The position numbers and the translations under genes were made by a program. Shown piece by piece: positions 17,894 through 25,927 of a DNA stretch of 60,326 nt. The DNA is from CANLBN01 sp050633825 (GTDB lineage: Bacteria; Pseudomonadota; Gammaproteobacteria; Pseudomonadales; Cellvibrionaceae). Location: contig JBOEHG010000033.1 in the NCBI GenBank assembly GCA_050633825.1, forward strand, positions 1-60,326, written 5' to 3'. How positions within the stretch are numbered: position 1 is the first letter of the stretch; every line of letters starts with the position of its first letter. The notes beneath the pieces are model-generated. The model was not told the DNA's origin. It did no database searches and saw only the letters and a program-made list of their open reading frames with translations.

Positions 17894-19246
17894 ATGGATT
17901 CCCGTATTAATGACCAGCTGTTTGTTGTCCAGTCTGGTGATGGTCACAGTGAGCACGATGAGCGCAGTGACGGTGATATAGACACCGATATAGCTGATAT
18001 AACAGTATCGATCGATCGCTTCTTGGAAGTGCGTAGACAAACAGAATGTCTGGTTGCTTCTTTGTCTGAGGCTGATGCTCAATTACAATCGATGCCTGAT
18101 GCCAGCCCTGCCAAATGGCACCTTGCTCACACCACTTGGTTTTTTGAAACCTTTATTCTCTGTCCATACCTAACAGATTATCGTCGCTTTAACGAAACCT
18201 TCAATTACCTGTTTAACTCATATTACAATGGGATAGGGGAGCAATACCCACGTCATCAACGTGGTTTGATAAGTCGCCCATCTTTACGTGAAGTTATCAG
18301 CTATCGGCATGCGGTTGATGATGCGATTTGTCGTTTTATTATTGGTATTGAGAAGAATGACGCAGCAGAACCAGTTGCATTAATTGAGCTGGGTTTACAG
18401 CACGAACAACAGCATCAAGAGTTATTATTAACGGATATAAAACACGCTCTCTTTCAAAACCCGCTTTATCCAAATTATCAAGCAAGCCCTAAAAACCATC
18501 AGCCGTATCAAGAGTGCTCTCTGGAGTGGTTAGATTTTCAAAATGGAGTAATGTCGATTGGCTACGGTGGTGATGGCTTTAGTTATGACAATGAACGTCC
18601 CAGCCACTCTGTTTATCTTCACGATTATTCCATTGCTTCCCGTTTAGTCACGAATGGTGAATATTTAACATTTATTGAAAGTGGTGGTTACGACAACCCT
18701 GATTTTTGGTTAGCAGATGGTTGGGCGTGGCTACAAAATCAGAAACATCAGAATCCACTTTATTGGATCAAGCGCGATAATCAATGGTTTGAATATACTC
18801 TATACGGTTTAATGCCTTTAGATCATCACCAGCCTGTCATTCATACGAATTATTATGAGGCGAGTGCTTACGCTAATTACTTAGGTGTGCGCTTACCAAC
18901 AGAATTTGAATGGGAATATGCTTTACAAGCGCAACAAGTGACGCCCGAATTGAACGAAATTACTTGTCACCCGTCTATAAAGGCAAATCAATATCAGCAA
19001 CACTCTGTTTTGGAGCACGCATTTACACAAGGTTGGCAATGGACCACCAGTAGCTATGCGCCATACCCCGGATTTAACCCTTTTAGTGGTGTTGCAGGGG
19101 AGTATAACGGTAAATTTATGTCGAATCAGTATGTCTTAAGAGGTAGCTCTTGTGTGACTCCCAAAGGACATACGCGCAGTACTTATCGTAACTTTTTTTA
19201 TGCACATCAAAATTGGCAATTTACAGCCATTAGACTCGCAAAATAA
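17894..19246 (+). CDS. egtB: Ergothioneine biosynthesis sulfoxide synthase EgtB
   Basis: This iron enzyme of about 450 residues joins a sulfur donor to N-alpha-trimethylhistidine. The N-terminal DinB-like domain holds WHLAHTTWFFETF and LGLQHEQQHQELLL, supplying the histidine ligands. The C-terminal formylglycine-generating-enzyme/sulfatase-modifying fold holds NGEYLTFIESGGY, LPTEFEWEYAL and VLRGSSCVTP. ATG at 17894 is preferred over the TTG at 17888. egtD follows after 16 bp, so this is an egtBD operon. No egtA, egtC or egtE homologue is nearby, so the sulfur donor is uncertain. Confidence 0.93.
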   Translation: MDSRINDQLFVVQSGDGHSEHDERSDGDIDTDIADITVSIDRFLEVRRQTECLVASLSEADAQLQSMPDASPAKWHLAHTTWFFETFILCPYLTDYRRFNETFNYLFNSYYNGIGEQYPRHQRGLISRPSLREVISYRHAVDDAICRFIIGIEKNDAAEPVALIELGLQHEQQHQELLLTDIKHALFQNPLYPNYQASPKNHQPYQECSLEWLDFQNGVMSIGYGGDGFSYDNERPSHSVYLHDYSIASRLVTNGEYLTFIESGGYDNPDFWLADGWAWLQNQKHQNPLYWIKRDNQWFEYTLYGLMPLDHHQPVIHTNYYEASAYANYLGVRLPTEFEWEYALQAQQVTPELNEITCHPSIKANQYQQHSVLEHAFTQGWQWTTSSYAPYPGFNPFSGVAGEYNGKFMSNQYVLRGSSCVTPKGHTRSTYRNFFYAHQNWQFTAIRLAK

Positions 19247-19262
19247 TAACTAGGACCTATCT

Positions 19263-20246
19263 ATGTCTTCTACCGCACAGAATTTTATCGATGAAAGCGA
19301 TGTTGATGAAGTTTTTCTTGCCGACGTTGTTGAAGGCTTATCCAAGCCACAGAAAACACTGCCCTGTAAGTATTTTTATGATGAAAGGGGGTCTCAATTA
19401 TTTGAAAAAATTTGTGAGACGCCTGAATACTATGTGACACGTACAGAGTGCCGTATTTACGAAGACTATGCAGAAGAAATGTCAGCGCTTATTGGGTCGC
19501 GAGCACTTATCATCGAGCCCGGTGCAGGTTCAGTCAAAAAAATTACGCTGTTATTAGAGCAATTGAAAGAACCCGCTGGTTTTATTCCAATGGATATATC
19601 AGAGGAAATATTACAGCTTTCTTGTGATGCTTTAGCCAGGCAGTTTCCCTTGTTGGATATTACTCCTGTTGTGATTGATTTTCTGAATGGGGGTGATTTG
19701 CGACGAATATTCTCGACGCTCCCTGCTCAACCTTTGGTTGATAAACGGGTCATTTTTTTCCCGGGTTCTACTATTGGTAATTTTCATCCTGAAGAAGCTC
19801 AGCGGTTTTTAAAACAGTTTGCTGACAACTTACAGCCGGGCGATGGTTTGTTAATTGGTGTTGATATCGTTAAAGAACTCTCTGTATTAGAAGATGCCTA
19901 TAATGATGCCGAAGGTGTGACAGCTGGTTTCAACCTTAATTTATTACACCGAATCAATAATGAATTGGCTGGCGAATTGAATGTTAATGCATTTAATCAT
20001 CAAGCAATATTTAATCAGCAAAAAAGCCGTATTGAAATGCATATTATCAGTGCTGAGTCGCAAGAAGTGCAGATAGGCGATCAATCTTTCACTTTTAGTA
20101 AGGGTGAAAGCATTCATACGGAAAATTCATATAAATATTCTATTGAGATGTTTTCTACCTTAGCGCAGCAGGCGGGTTTTCGTTGTGAAAAAGTTTGGCA
20201 AGATAACGATAGTTTGTTTAGTGTTGGTTACTATTCGGTTGTATAA
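19263..20246 (+). CDS. egtD: L-histidine N-alpha-methyltransferase EgtD
   Basis: This 327-residue SAM-dependent enzyme trimethylates histidine to hercynine, the first ergothioneine step. Diagnostic blocks are PCKYFYDERGSQLFEKIC, TPEYYVTRTE, IEPGAGSVKK (SAM loop) and the FPGSTIGNFHPEEA segment. A start at 19263 follows egtB by 16 bp with an AGGA ribosome site. Together with EgtB it should make the redox-active thiol-histidine ergothioneine, a scavenger of singlet oxygen and hydroxyl radicals. Confidence 0.95.
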   Translation: MSSTAQNFIDESDVDEVFLADVVEGLSKPQKTLPCKYFYDERGSQLFEKICETPEYYVTRTECRIYEDYAEEMSALIGSRALIIEPGAGSVKKITLLLEQLKEPAGFIPMDISEEILQLSCDALARQFPLLDITPVVIDFLNGGDLRRIFSTLPAQPLVDKRVIFFPGSTIGNFHPEEAQRFLKQFADNLQPGDGLLIGVDIVKELSVLEDAYNDAEGVTAGFNLNLLHRINNELAGELNVNAFNHQAIFNQQKSRIEMHIISAESQEVQIGDQSFTFSKGESIHTENSYKYSIEMFSTLAQQAGFRCEKVWQDNDSLFSVGYYSVV

Positions 20247-20297
20247 AGACTGATTGACTATAATTTTTACCTCTAAGTGTCATACCTTTAGGGGGCA

Positions 20298-21068
20298 CTA
20301 TTTGTGCACTGGGGTTACATTACCAATGATTGAAAGTTCATGATCTATTTTTTTTATCTCAAAAGAGCCGCCTTCTCTAGATGCTTGGTAACATAAGATA
20401 TTGTTTTTTTGTGAAGAGTCGCTTAAAGACTCAATCCAAAACGGCCACAATACACTAGCAGCAGAACCTGTGGCACTGTCTTCTTCAATGTCATATTGAG
20501 GTGCGAAATAACGGAATACAATATCATTGTTGCCACTTTGTGCAGTGATAATAAGCGCTCTTTGTTTGATGTTTTTAATAATCTTAGGGCTCAACCTAAA
20601 GTCTTTTACTTGTTCTTCGCTGTTTAATTCAACGATTAAATAACCCTCTTCATTATTGGTTTGTGCTGCTCTTTTACTGTTAAAAACAAAGTCCTTCTTT
20701 TCTATCAGTTTTTCGATGGGAAGTTTAAGAGAATAGCTGTTTTTTAATACCTCTACTTTTAAAGATTCTGTTACTGAGTGAAATAGATAGGCCGATTGCT
20801 TATATGTTTGCTGTAAAAAAGCGGCTGCTGCAAGCGTGCCATGACCACAGCGCTGAATACGGCCTTTAGGATTAAACCAACAGATATCATATTCATATCC
20901 CTCAATGAGAGGCTTGATATAAACGGCGGTATTCTCTATATCCCTTAATAAACTTGCAATGTTATGGGATAAGTCATCGGGTAAATTATCTACGAGGTGG
21001 ACGGTTGCTCTATTTCCATCTGCTTGCCTTCCTGTAAAAACTCGAAATAGAGTAGAATGATTCTTCAT
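20298..21068 (-). CDS. PhzF-family isomerase-like protein
   Basis: This protein of about 256 residues has the two-lobed diaminopimelate-epimerase fold of PhzF proteins. Diagnostic blocks are FRVFTGRQADGNRATVHLV, CWFNPKGRIQRCGHGTLAAAAFL and DIEEDSATGSAASVL. The Glu expected in PhzF near residue 45 is present in DIENTAVYI. In-frame ATGs exist at 21128, 21074 and 21068; the latter two fit the family N-terminus, and GGA upstream favours 21068. The substrate is unknown and no phenazine genes are nearby. It is transcribed away from the glycosylase gene, with overlapping upstream sequence. Confidence 0.85.
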   Translation of the reverse strand: MKNHSTLFRVFTGRQADGNRATVHLVDNLPDDLSHNIASLLRDIENTAVYIKPLIEGYEYDICWFNPKGRIQRCGHGTLAAAAFLQQTYKQSAYLFHSVTESLKVEVLKNSYSLKLPIEKLIEKKDFVFNSKRAAQTNNEEGYLIVELNSEEQVKDFRLSPKIIKNIKQRALIITAQSGNNDIVFRYFAPQYDIEEDSATGSAASVLWPFWIESLSDSSQKNNILCYQASREGGSFEIKKIDHELSIIGNVTPVHK

Positions 21069-21128
21069 GGGCATGGTCCAATAATAGTCCTCAATAATTC
21101 TCAGAATAGATAAAAGGTAAACCATCAT

Positions 21129-21740
21129 ATGACGGATCGGCGCATTGCTTCAACAACACTTGATCACTTATTGACGGAAGTAAAAGCCTGCTCTATCTGT
21201 GAAGTGCACTTGCCTCATGGCCCTAGGCCGGTTGTTCATATGTCATCAAGCGCTAAAGTCTTAATTGTCGGGCAGGCACCTGGCCGACGTGTACATGAAA
21301 CGGGCATTCCATGGAATGACCCATCCGGTGATCGTTTAAGGCGTTGGTTAAATGTGTCTCGTGAGCAATTCTATGATGAGTCAAGAATTGCTATTATGCC
21401 AATGGGCTTCTGTTATCCCGGAACCGGTAAGTCAGGGGATTTACCTCCCAGAAAAGAATGTGCTGAGCAATGGCATCAACGCTTATTGGAACAATTACCT
21501 GAAATAGAGTTGACCTTATTAATCGGTCAATATGCTCAACAATATTATCTTCAGCATTACCCGGGCAATAAAAAATTATCACTGACATCACGTGTGCAAC
21601 AGTGGCAAGACTATCTCCCTCAGTATTTGCCTTTACCTCACCCATCACCACGCAATCAATTATGGTTAAAGAAAAATCCGTGGTTTGATGATGCTGTTGT
21701 CCCACATTTACAAAAAATTACCCAAGGTTTAATTGGCTAG
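21129..21740 (+). CDS. Uracil-DNA glycosylase superfamily protein
   Basis: This 203-residue protein has the UDG-fold motifs VGQAPGRRVHETGIPWNDPSG (split here as VGQAPGR near residue 52 and GIPWNDPSG near 67) and a C-terminal LPHPSPRNQLW. An N-terminal C-x-x-C (C21, C24) recalls the Fe-S glycosylases of families 4 and 5, but the full four-Cys set is not evident. It should remove uracil or a related damaged base, although this subfamily is often annotated only as UDG family. The Nudix gene follows after 6 bp and probably shares its transcript. Confidence 0.82.
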   Translation: MTDRRIASTTLDHLLTEVKACSICEVHLPHGPRPVVHMSSSAKVLIVGQAPGRRVHETGIPWNDPSGDRLRRWLNVSREQFYDESRIAIMPMGFCYPGTGKSGDLPPRKECAEQWHQRLLEQLPEIELTLLIGQYAQQYYLQHYPGNKKLSLTSRVQQWQDYLPQYLPLPHPSPRNQLWLKKNPWFDDAVVPHLQKITQGLIG

Positions 21741-21746
21741 AAATTC

Positions 21747-22298
21747 ATGAATGACGCATCAAAAAAACAATCATGGCAACGAAAGACAAGTGAAGTTGTG
21801 TATGAAAACCCTTGGATTCAAGTAAGCCATGATACCGTTATTACACCCGGTGGCAGTGATGGTATCTATGGAAGAATACACTTTAAAAACCACGCAGTCG
21901 GAATATTGCCAATCGATGACAAACAAGGGACTTGGTTAGTAAAGCAAACTCGTTACCCTCTGGATTGTGAAACATGGGAAATACCCGAAGGCGGTTCACC
22001 TCTTGGCGAAGATCCTTTAGCAAATGCCAAACGCGAATTATTAGAAGAAACGGGTTTGGCTGCCGAGCATTGGGAAACATGGTTAGAGTTACAGCTATCC
22101 AACTCTGTTAGTGATGAAGTGGCGACAATATTTTTGGCAAAAGAATTAACGCAAGGAGAGATGCAGCTTGAGGATACCGAAGATATTGTTGTCCGCTATC
22201 TGCCGCTAAAAGAAGCGATAGCGATGGTGTATTCAGGTGAAATAGTGGATGCAATGTCAGTTGCGGCCTTATTAAAAGCCGCTACAGTAGTGAATTAA
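21747..22298 (+). CDS. Nudix hydrolase (ADP-ribose pyrophosphatase-like)
   Basis: This 183-residue protein carries a perfect Nudix box: G-x5-E-x7-RE-L-x-EE-x-GL within GGSPLGEDPLANAKRELL and the following EETGL (about residues 81-103). The preceding ETWEIPEGG and overall length suit the ADP-sugar pyrophosphatase group, which hydrolyses ADP-ribose-like metabolites, but specificity is not certain. It follows the glycosylase gene closely. Its stop overlaps the stop of the convergent diguanylate cyclase by 4 bp. Confidence 0.87.
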   Translation: MNDASKKQSWQRKTSEVVYENPWIQVSHDTVITPGGSDGIYGRIHFKNHAVGILPIDDKQGTWLVKQTRYPLDCETWEIPEGGSPLGEDPLANAKRELLEETGLAAEHWETWLELQLSNSVSDEVATIFLAKELTQGEMQLEDTEDIVVRYLPLKEAIAMVYSGEIVDAMSVAALLKAATVVN

Positions 22299-22960
22299 TC
22301 CTTAAACATATCGAATAGAGCAGATTTCTCGTCTTCGCTGACTTGTTGCTCGATGACTTCTTCAACTGTATAGCAAACTTGATTGCGTCCTTGTTGCTTT
22401 GCTCGATACAGTTCTTGGTCTGCCCTTTCGACCAGTTTATGCCAGTCATCATCTTGGCTGACAATGTAAGTACTCAGTCCTAGGCTGACAGTAAGTGGAA
22501 TCGTGTCAGTGCCATTATTTGCGGTTAGAACCGCGCTTTCGACAGCTTCTCTTATTCTTTCTGCGACTTGTGCGGATGTTCCTATGTCTGAACTGGGTAA
22601 AATGACGGCAAACTCTTCGCCACCGTAACGGCAAGCAATGTCGAGTTTGCGAATATTGCGTTTTAGACAGTTGGCGATTAGTTTAAGTGCTTCATTGCCT
22701 GTCTCATGTCCCCAGTCGTCATTCACTTTTTTAAAGTGGTCAGCATCTACCATGATTAAGGTTGTTGGCTGAGCTGTGCGTTTGGAACGCTCTATTTCTT
22801 GGGTAATGATATTAGTAAAATGGCGATAGTTATTCAGGCCGGTCAACGTGTCTGTACTGACGAGCTCGGCTAATTCACTGACTTCTTGTTTTAGCGCATC
22901 GATTTCTGGCGCTAATTGGCATAGATCACCATTGGTGCAAGATATAGACTTTTCAGGCAT
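22295..22960 (-). CDS. Diguanylate cyclase (GGDEF)
   Basis: This 221-residue enzyme makes cyclic di-GMP from two GTP. The active-site loop reads GGEEF (113-117), with DADHFKKVND for the metal Asp. An RKLD inhibitory site (104-107) sits five residues before it, so product inhibition is likely. The N-terminal 30 residues form a short coiled coil (PEIDALKQEVSELAEL) that probably dimerises the domain; there is no sensor domain or membrane segment. It overlaps the Nudix gene tail to tail. Confidence 0.92.
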   Translation of the reverse strand: MPEKSISCTNGDLCQLAPEIDALKQEVSELAELVSTDTLTGLNNYRHFTNIITQEIERSKRTAQPTTLIMVDADHFKKVNDDWGHETGNEALKLIANCLKRNIRKLDIACRYGGEEFAVILPSSDIGTSAQVAERIREAVESAVLTANNGTDTIPLTVSLGLSTYIVSQDDDWHKLVERADQELYRAKQQGRNQVCYTVEEVIEQQVSEDEKSALFDMFKD

Positions 22961-23067
22961 TGAGATTACTTGTATTTAATTACACGATTTTTAAATATTA
23001 ACTACTAAAGCATAGCTTATTATCGACAGCCTTCAGTATAAATTATTCGTCAGTTAGGGTCAGGTAT

Positions 23068-23091
23068 AAAAAAGCACCCTAAAAAGGGTGC
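23068..23091 (-). terminator. Intrinsic terminator of the sigma/chrR operon
   Basis: Read on the minus strand, GCACCCT/AGGGTGC forms a 7-bp stem with a 4-nt loop, followed by six T. It lies 45 bp beyond the chrR stop, in the right orientation to end the sigma-anti-sigma transcript. Confidence 0.85.
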
Positions 23092-23135
23092 TCAATAACC
23101 GGGTGGGGTTAAAAAATGGATGCTAAGGTCTGTTT

Positions 23136-23783
23136 CTAGGCTGTACGTAGGCGTATAAACGGGTTCATTAACTTGCCTAATAGACCGGTCAGCTTTACGG
23201 GCGCTGCTTGAATTGATAAGCATAAGCAGTCCTCGTGGCGCGCAGATACGGGTTGGTGTATATCCCCTGGCTGTTTGATCAGGAAGTCTCCTTCTTGATA
23301 GATGCCCTGTTTATCTGAAAAACTGCCTTTTAGTACGACGGTCATTTCCATGCCACGATGGTCATGCTTAGGTACCGTTCCGCCGGCTTGGATTTTCTGT
23401 AAAGAGACTTCGTACTGATTTTGCCCTGCGGTAAGCGTGGCTGTTTTTAGTGAATTCGTAACTTTGCGCCATTTTAGTGGTGTGTCACTTGTCATTCGTG
23501 TCACTGCGCGAGGCAGGGTGCTTTCGAATTCTTCAGTACTGACGGTAATTGCCTGGTCTTTTTTATCAATAGCAGCCATCAAATCATCAAAGCCTGCTTC
23601 TGGTAATACTTGGGGAGATAGTTCTTCTAGCATGGCGCCAGCGACTTGTTCCATTTCCTGTACTGCACATCTGCATTTATGGCAAAAATGCAGATGTGCA
23701 CTGATAGCAACAGCTTGGGCTGTATCTAGTGTGCCTGATGAGAATTCTGCTAGTAAATCGTTGCTTGGATGATGTTGTGTCAT
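23136..23783 (-). CDS. chrR: ChrR-family anti-sigma factor (zinc + cupin)
   Basis: This 215-residue cytosolic protein should hold the upstream sigma factor inactive. The N-terminal anti-sigma domain has the zinc motif HxxxCxxC (H30, C34, C37). The C-terminal cupin (about 100-205) keeps a metal-binding set: HDHRGME with the later DIHQP. This two-domain layout is that of Rhodobacter ChrR, where the cupin is needed to release the sigma factor in response to singlet oxygen or organic peroxide. It follows the sigma gene by 55 bp on the same transcript. Confidence 0.9.
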   Translation of the reverse strand: MTQHHPSNDLLAEFSSGTLDTAQAVAISAHLHFCHKCRCAVQEMEQVAGAMLEELSPQVLPEAGFDDLMAAIDKKDQAITVSTEEFESTLPRAVTRMTSDTPLKWRKVTNSLKTATLTAGQNQYEVSLQKIQAGGTVPKHDHRGMEMTVVLKGSFSDKQGIYQEGDFLIKQPGDIHQPVSARHEDCLCLSIQAAPVKLTGLLGKLMNPFIRLRTA

Positions 23784-23838
23784 AGTTGTGTACCTAAATC
23801 TTAATAACTGTCACTTAAGGAGCGCTGTCGATTGTTAG

Positions 23839-24420
23839 TTAACGCTTAATTAGCGACTGTAATTTACTCTGTGCCAAGCGTACTCGAGACTTTACTGTGC
23901 CTAGAGGCAGACTGAGTTCTTCTGCTACTTCACTGTGTGATTTTGATTCCATATAAACCTTACGGATCACCAAAGACTGCTCTTCGGGCAGTTGCTTAAG
24001 TGATTGTTGGATTTGACCGGCATTTCTATTGTGTTGTAACAGGGTATAGGGGCCGTTTTCAGTGGTGTCTTCCCAGATATCCTCTGTTTCAAGAGAAGAG
24101 GTGTTGGCATACTTATTCTGACGTCTCAGCATATCAATACGTGTATTCCGAGCTAGGGTAAATATCCAAGTACTGGCAGCGGCTTTGGCGGGGTCAAAGG
24201 TCATGGCTTTTTGCCAGACTTTAATCATCACTTCTTGCACTAGCTCATCCATCATTTGTAATGAATGCTGTGATGGAAATTTCGCCATAAAATAGCTTTT
24301 GATCAAAGGGCCGAAATGGTCATATAGCACCTTGAATGAGGCTCGGTCTTGAGTTTTTCCTACTTTTAACAGATATTGGTTCCATTCAGCAGGTGTGCCG
24401 GAGGCAGCATTGGTATCCAT
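23839..24420 (-). CDS. rpoE: ECF sigma factor, RpoE/ChrR type (ECF11-like)
   Basis: This sigma factor of about 193 residues has region 2 (FKVLYDHFGPLIKSYFM, DELVQEVMIKVWQKA, STWIFTLARNTRIDMLRR) and region 4 (LPEEQSLVIRKVYMESKSHSEVAEELSLPLGTVKSRVRLA). Partnering with a ChrR protein places it in the ECF11 group. An upstream in-frame ATG at 24501 would add 27 residues, but AAAGG 8 nt before ATG 24420 supports the shorter protein and gives it the usual ECF length. Its own promoter appears to share a motif with the divergent lipid operon, suggesting autoregulation. Confidence 0.9.
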   Translation of the reverse strand: MDTNAASGTPAEWNQYLLKVGKTQDRASFKVLYDHFGPLIKSYFMAKFPSQHSLQMMDELVQEVMIKVWQKAMTFDPAKAAASTWIFTLARNTRIDMLRRQNKYANTSSLETEDIWEDTTENGPYTLLQHNRNAGQIQQSLKQLPEEQSLVIRKVYMESKSHSEVAEELSLPLGTVKSRVRLAQSKLQSLIKR

Positions 24421-24522
24421 TGAGTTTACCTTTCTTGTGGTTTTTCTCATAGGGATTGGATTTTGGTGTTGTGTCACCTTAGTCACCTTGCATAATGCCA
24501 TAGTTTGCTTATTTACAGTAAC

Positions 24523-24549
24523 TTACGTAGGTTTACCGGTTTTGGATCT
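24523..24549 (-). promoter_or_regulatory. Putative ECF promoter of the sigma/chrR operon
   Basis: On the minus strand, AGATCCAAAA is followed 15 nt after its GATC by TACGTAA. The same GATC(C/T)AAAA and TACGTAA elements occur upstream of the divergent operon. From memory, RpoE/ChrR promoters have a TGATCC-like -35 and a CGTAA-like -10. The placement leaves a leader of about 95 nt before the preferred sigma start. Confidence 0.6.
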
Positions 24550-24618
24550 GCCTTTTTGTAGGGGTAATGAGGGTTTCTGCTAATCAAATGATGTGTATTG
24601 GCTCCTTTGTTTGGAAAG

Positions 24619-24646
24619 TGATCTAAAAAGTAGGGTTTTTACGTAA
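24619..24646 (+). promoter_or_regulatory. Putative ECF promoter of the lipid-modification operon
   Basis: TGATCTAAAA at 24619-24628 is followed by TACGTAA at 24640-24646, with 16 nt between GATC and TACGTAA. It lies about 45 bp before the first gene of the operon and mirrors the element in front of the sigma gene. The shared sequence suggests that both directions are read by the same ECF sigma factor. Confidence 0.65.
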
Positions 24647-24689
24647 TGTAGGCAATAGAAGATAATCAAAAAATCACGAGATAAACCCG

Positions 24690-25118
24690 ATGCAGAGCTC
24701 ACTAGAAGCGTTCAAGCACTACTACAAAACCTTTGATCAAGGGTCCATCGATGGGCTAGATGATGTCTATGCCGATGATGTTGTTTTTATTGACCCTATC
24801 CATGTTATTTCTGGTCGTCAAAACCTGAAGAAATACTTTGAAAGCATGTGCGGTAACCTGACCGAATGTCGCTTTGAATTTATTGATGAAATTGTGAATG
24901 GTGGTAATGCTTGTTTTAAATGGGAGATGCATTATCGGCATCCATCCATTAAAGGTAATAAACCTCTGAAATTGGCAGGTGCCAGCTTTATTGAATATTC
25001 TGACAAAATCGATTCACACGAAGACTACTATGATATGGGGGCAATGCTATATGAGCATGTTCCTGTATTAGGCAGTACCATACGGATATTAAAATCCCGT
25101 ATTTCGAAGGCTAATTAA
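24690..25118 (+). CDS. NTF2/SnoaL-like protein
   Basis: This 142-residue protein has the cone-shaped NTF2-like fold pattern: an N-terminal helix (SLEAFKHYYKTFDQG), the LDDVYADDVVFIDPIH strand with its acidic pair, and later strands ending in DYYDMGAML. Such proteins are small-molecule isomerases, hydratases or binding partners; the role here is unknown. It is the first gene of the ECF-driven operon. Its stop overlaps the next start (TAATG), so translation is coupled. Homologues next to ChrR-linked SDR/FAD/DUF1365/Cfa clusters are common from memory. Confidence 0.8.
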   Translation: MQSSLEAFKHYYKTFDQGSIDGLDDVYADDVVFIDPIHVISGRQNLKKYFESMCGNLTECRFEFIDEIVNGGNACFKWEMHYRHPSIKGNKPLKLAGASFIEYSDKIDSHEDYYDMGAMLYEHVPVLGSTIRILKSRISKAN

Positions 25119-25918
25119 TGATGGAGAACTGGAGAGGCAAAACAGTTTGGATAACCGGGGCAAGCTCTGGTATTGGTCGCGCTTTAGCGGTGAAATTAGC
25201 TGACCTGGGTTGTACTGTCGTGATAAGCGCCCGTCGCCTTGAAGTGTTGGAAGAGGTTGCTCAATATTCACCTCGTTATTTGTTACCCTTGGTTGCTGAT
25301 ATCACCGATAGTAATGCACGTGATGATATTCGTAAGCAATTATCTGAGCGCGTTGAGTCAATCGATATTGCGATTTTTTCAGCGGGTATAGCAGAATATG
25401 AAAATAATTTAGATTTTGTTGATGAGCGTTATCAGCGGGTTTTTGCCGCCAATTTTTTTGGTCTTGTTAATTCTGTTGCTATCGCCTTACCGCTATTAAA
25501 AAAATCCCAGCACAAGCCTTACATTGTTGGAATAACCAGTTTATCAGTTGTTGTTGGCTTTCCTCGAGCAGAAGCCTATGGGGCATCGAAGGCAGCAGCA
25601 GATTACTTTCTAAAAAGTCTACGTACAGACTTGTCTCCAGATGAATTTGACATCAGTGTCGTGCGCCCCGGCTTTGTTACCACTCCGATGACGTCGGTAA
25701 ATGATTTTCCTATGCCTTTTGTTATGTCGGCAGATGAGGCAGCCGAGCGCATTATTCGAGGAATGACAAAACGTAAGCTGATATTTAGTTTTCCTACGCG
25801 CTTTACTTTGATTTTACAGCTATTGTCTTTTTTCCCAAGCCTTTGGTATAAAAAGTTAGCTCCCAAGATGAACCGCCATAAAAATAATCGACAACATCCC
25901 GTACGTAAAGGTATTTAA
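25118..25918 (+). CDS. Short-chain dehydrogenase/reductase
   Basis: This 266-residue SDR has the cofactor loop TGASSGIGRA (about 12-21), the Asp of VADITD, the catalytic Ser in GITSLS and YGASK as the Tyr-Lys pair. ARR after the second strand suggests NADP preference. A hydrophobic C-terminal stretch (LILQLLSFFPSLWYKKL) could associate with membranes, suiting a lipid substrate. It overlaps the NTF2-like gene by one base and precedes the FAD oxidoreductase by 9 bp. Confidence 0.88.
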   Translation: MMENWRGKTVWITGASSGIGRALAVKLADLGCTVVISARRLEVLEEVAQYSPRYLLPLVADITDSNARDDIRKQLSERVESIDIAIFSAGIAEYENNLDFVDERYQRVFAANFFGLVNSVAIALPLLKKSQHKPYIVGITSLSVVVGFPRAEAYGASKAAADYFLKSLRTDLSPDEFDISVVRPGFVTTPMTSVNDFPMPFVMSADEAAERIIRGMTKRKLIFSFPTRFTLILQLLSFFPSLWYKKLAPKMNRHKNNRQHPVRKGI

Positions 25919-25927
25919 GGGTCTTTA

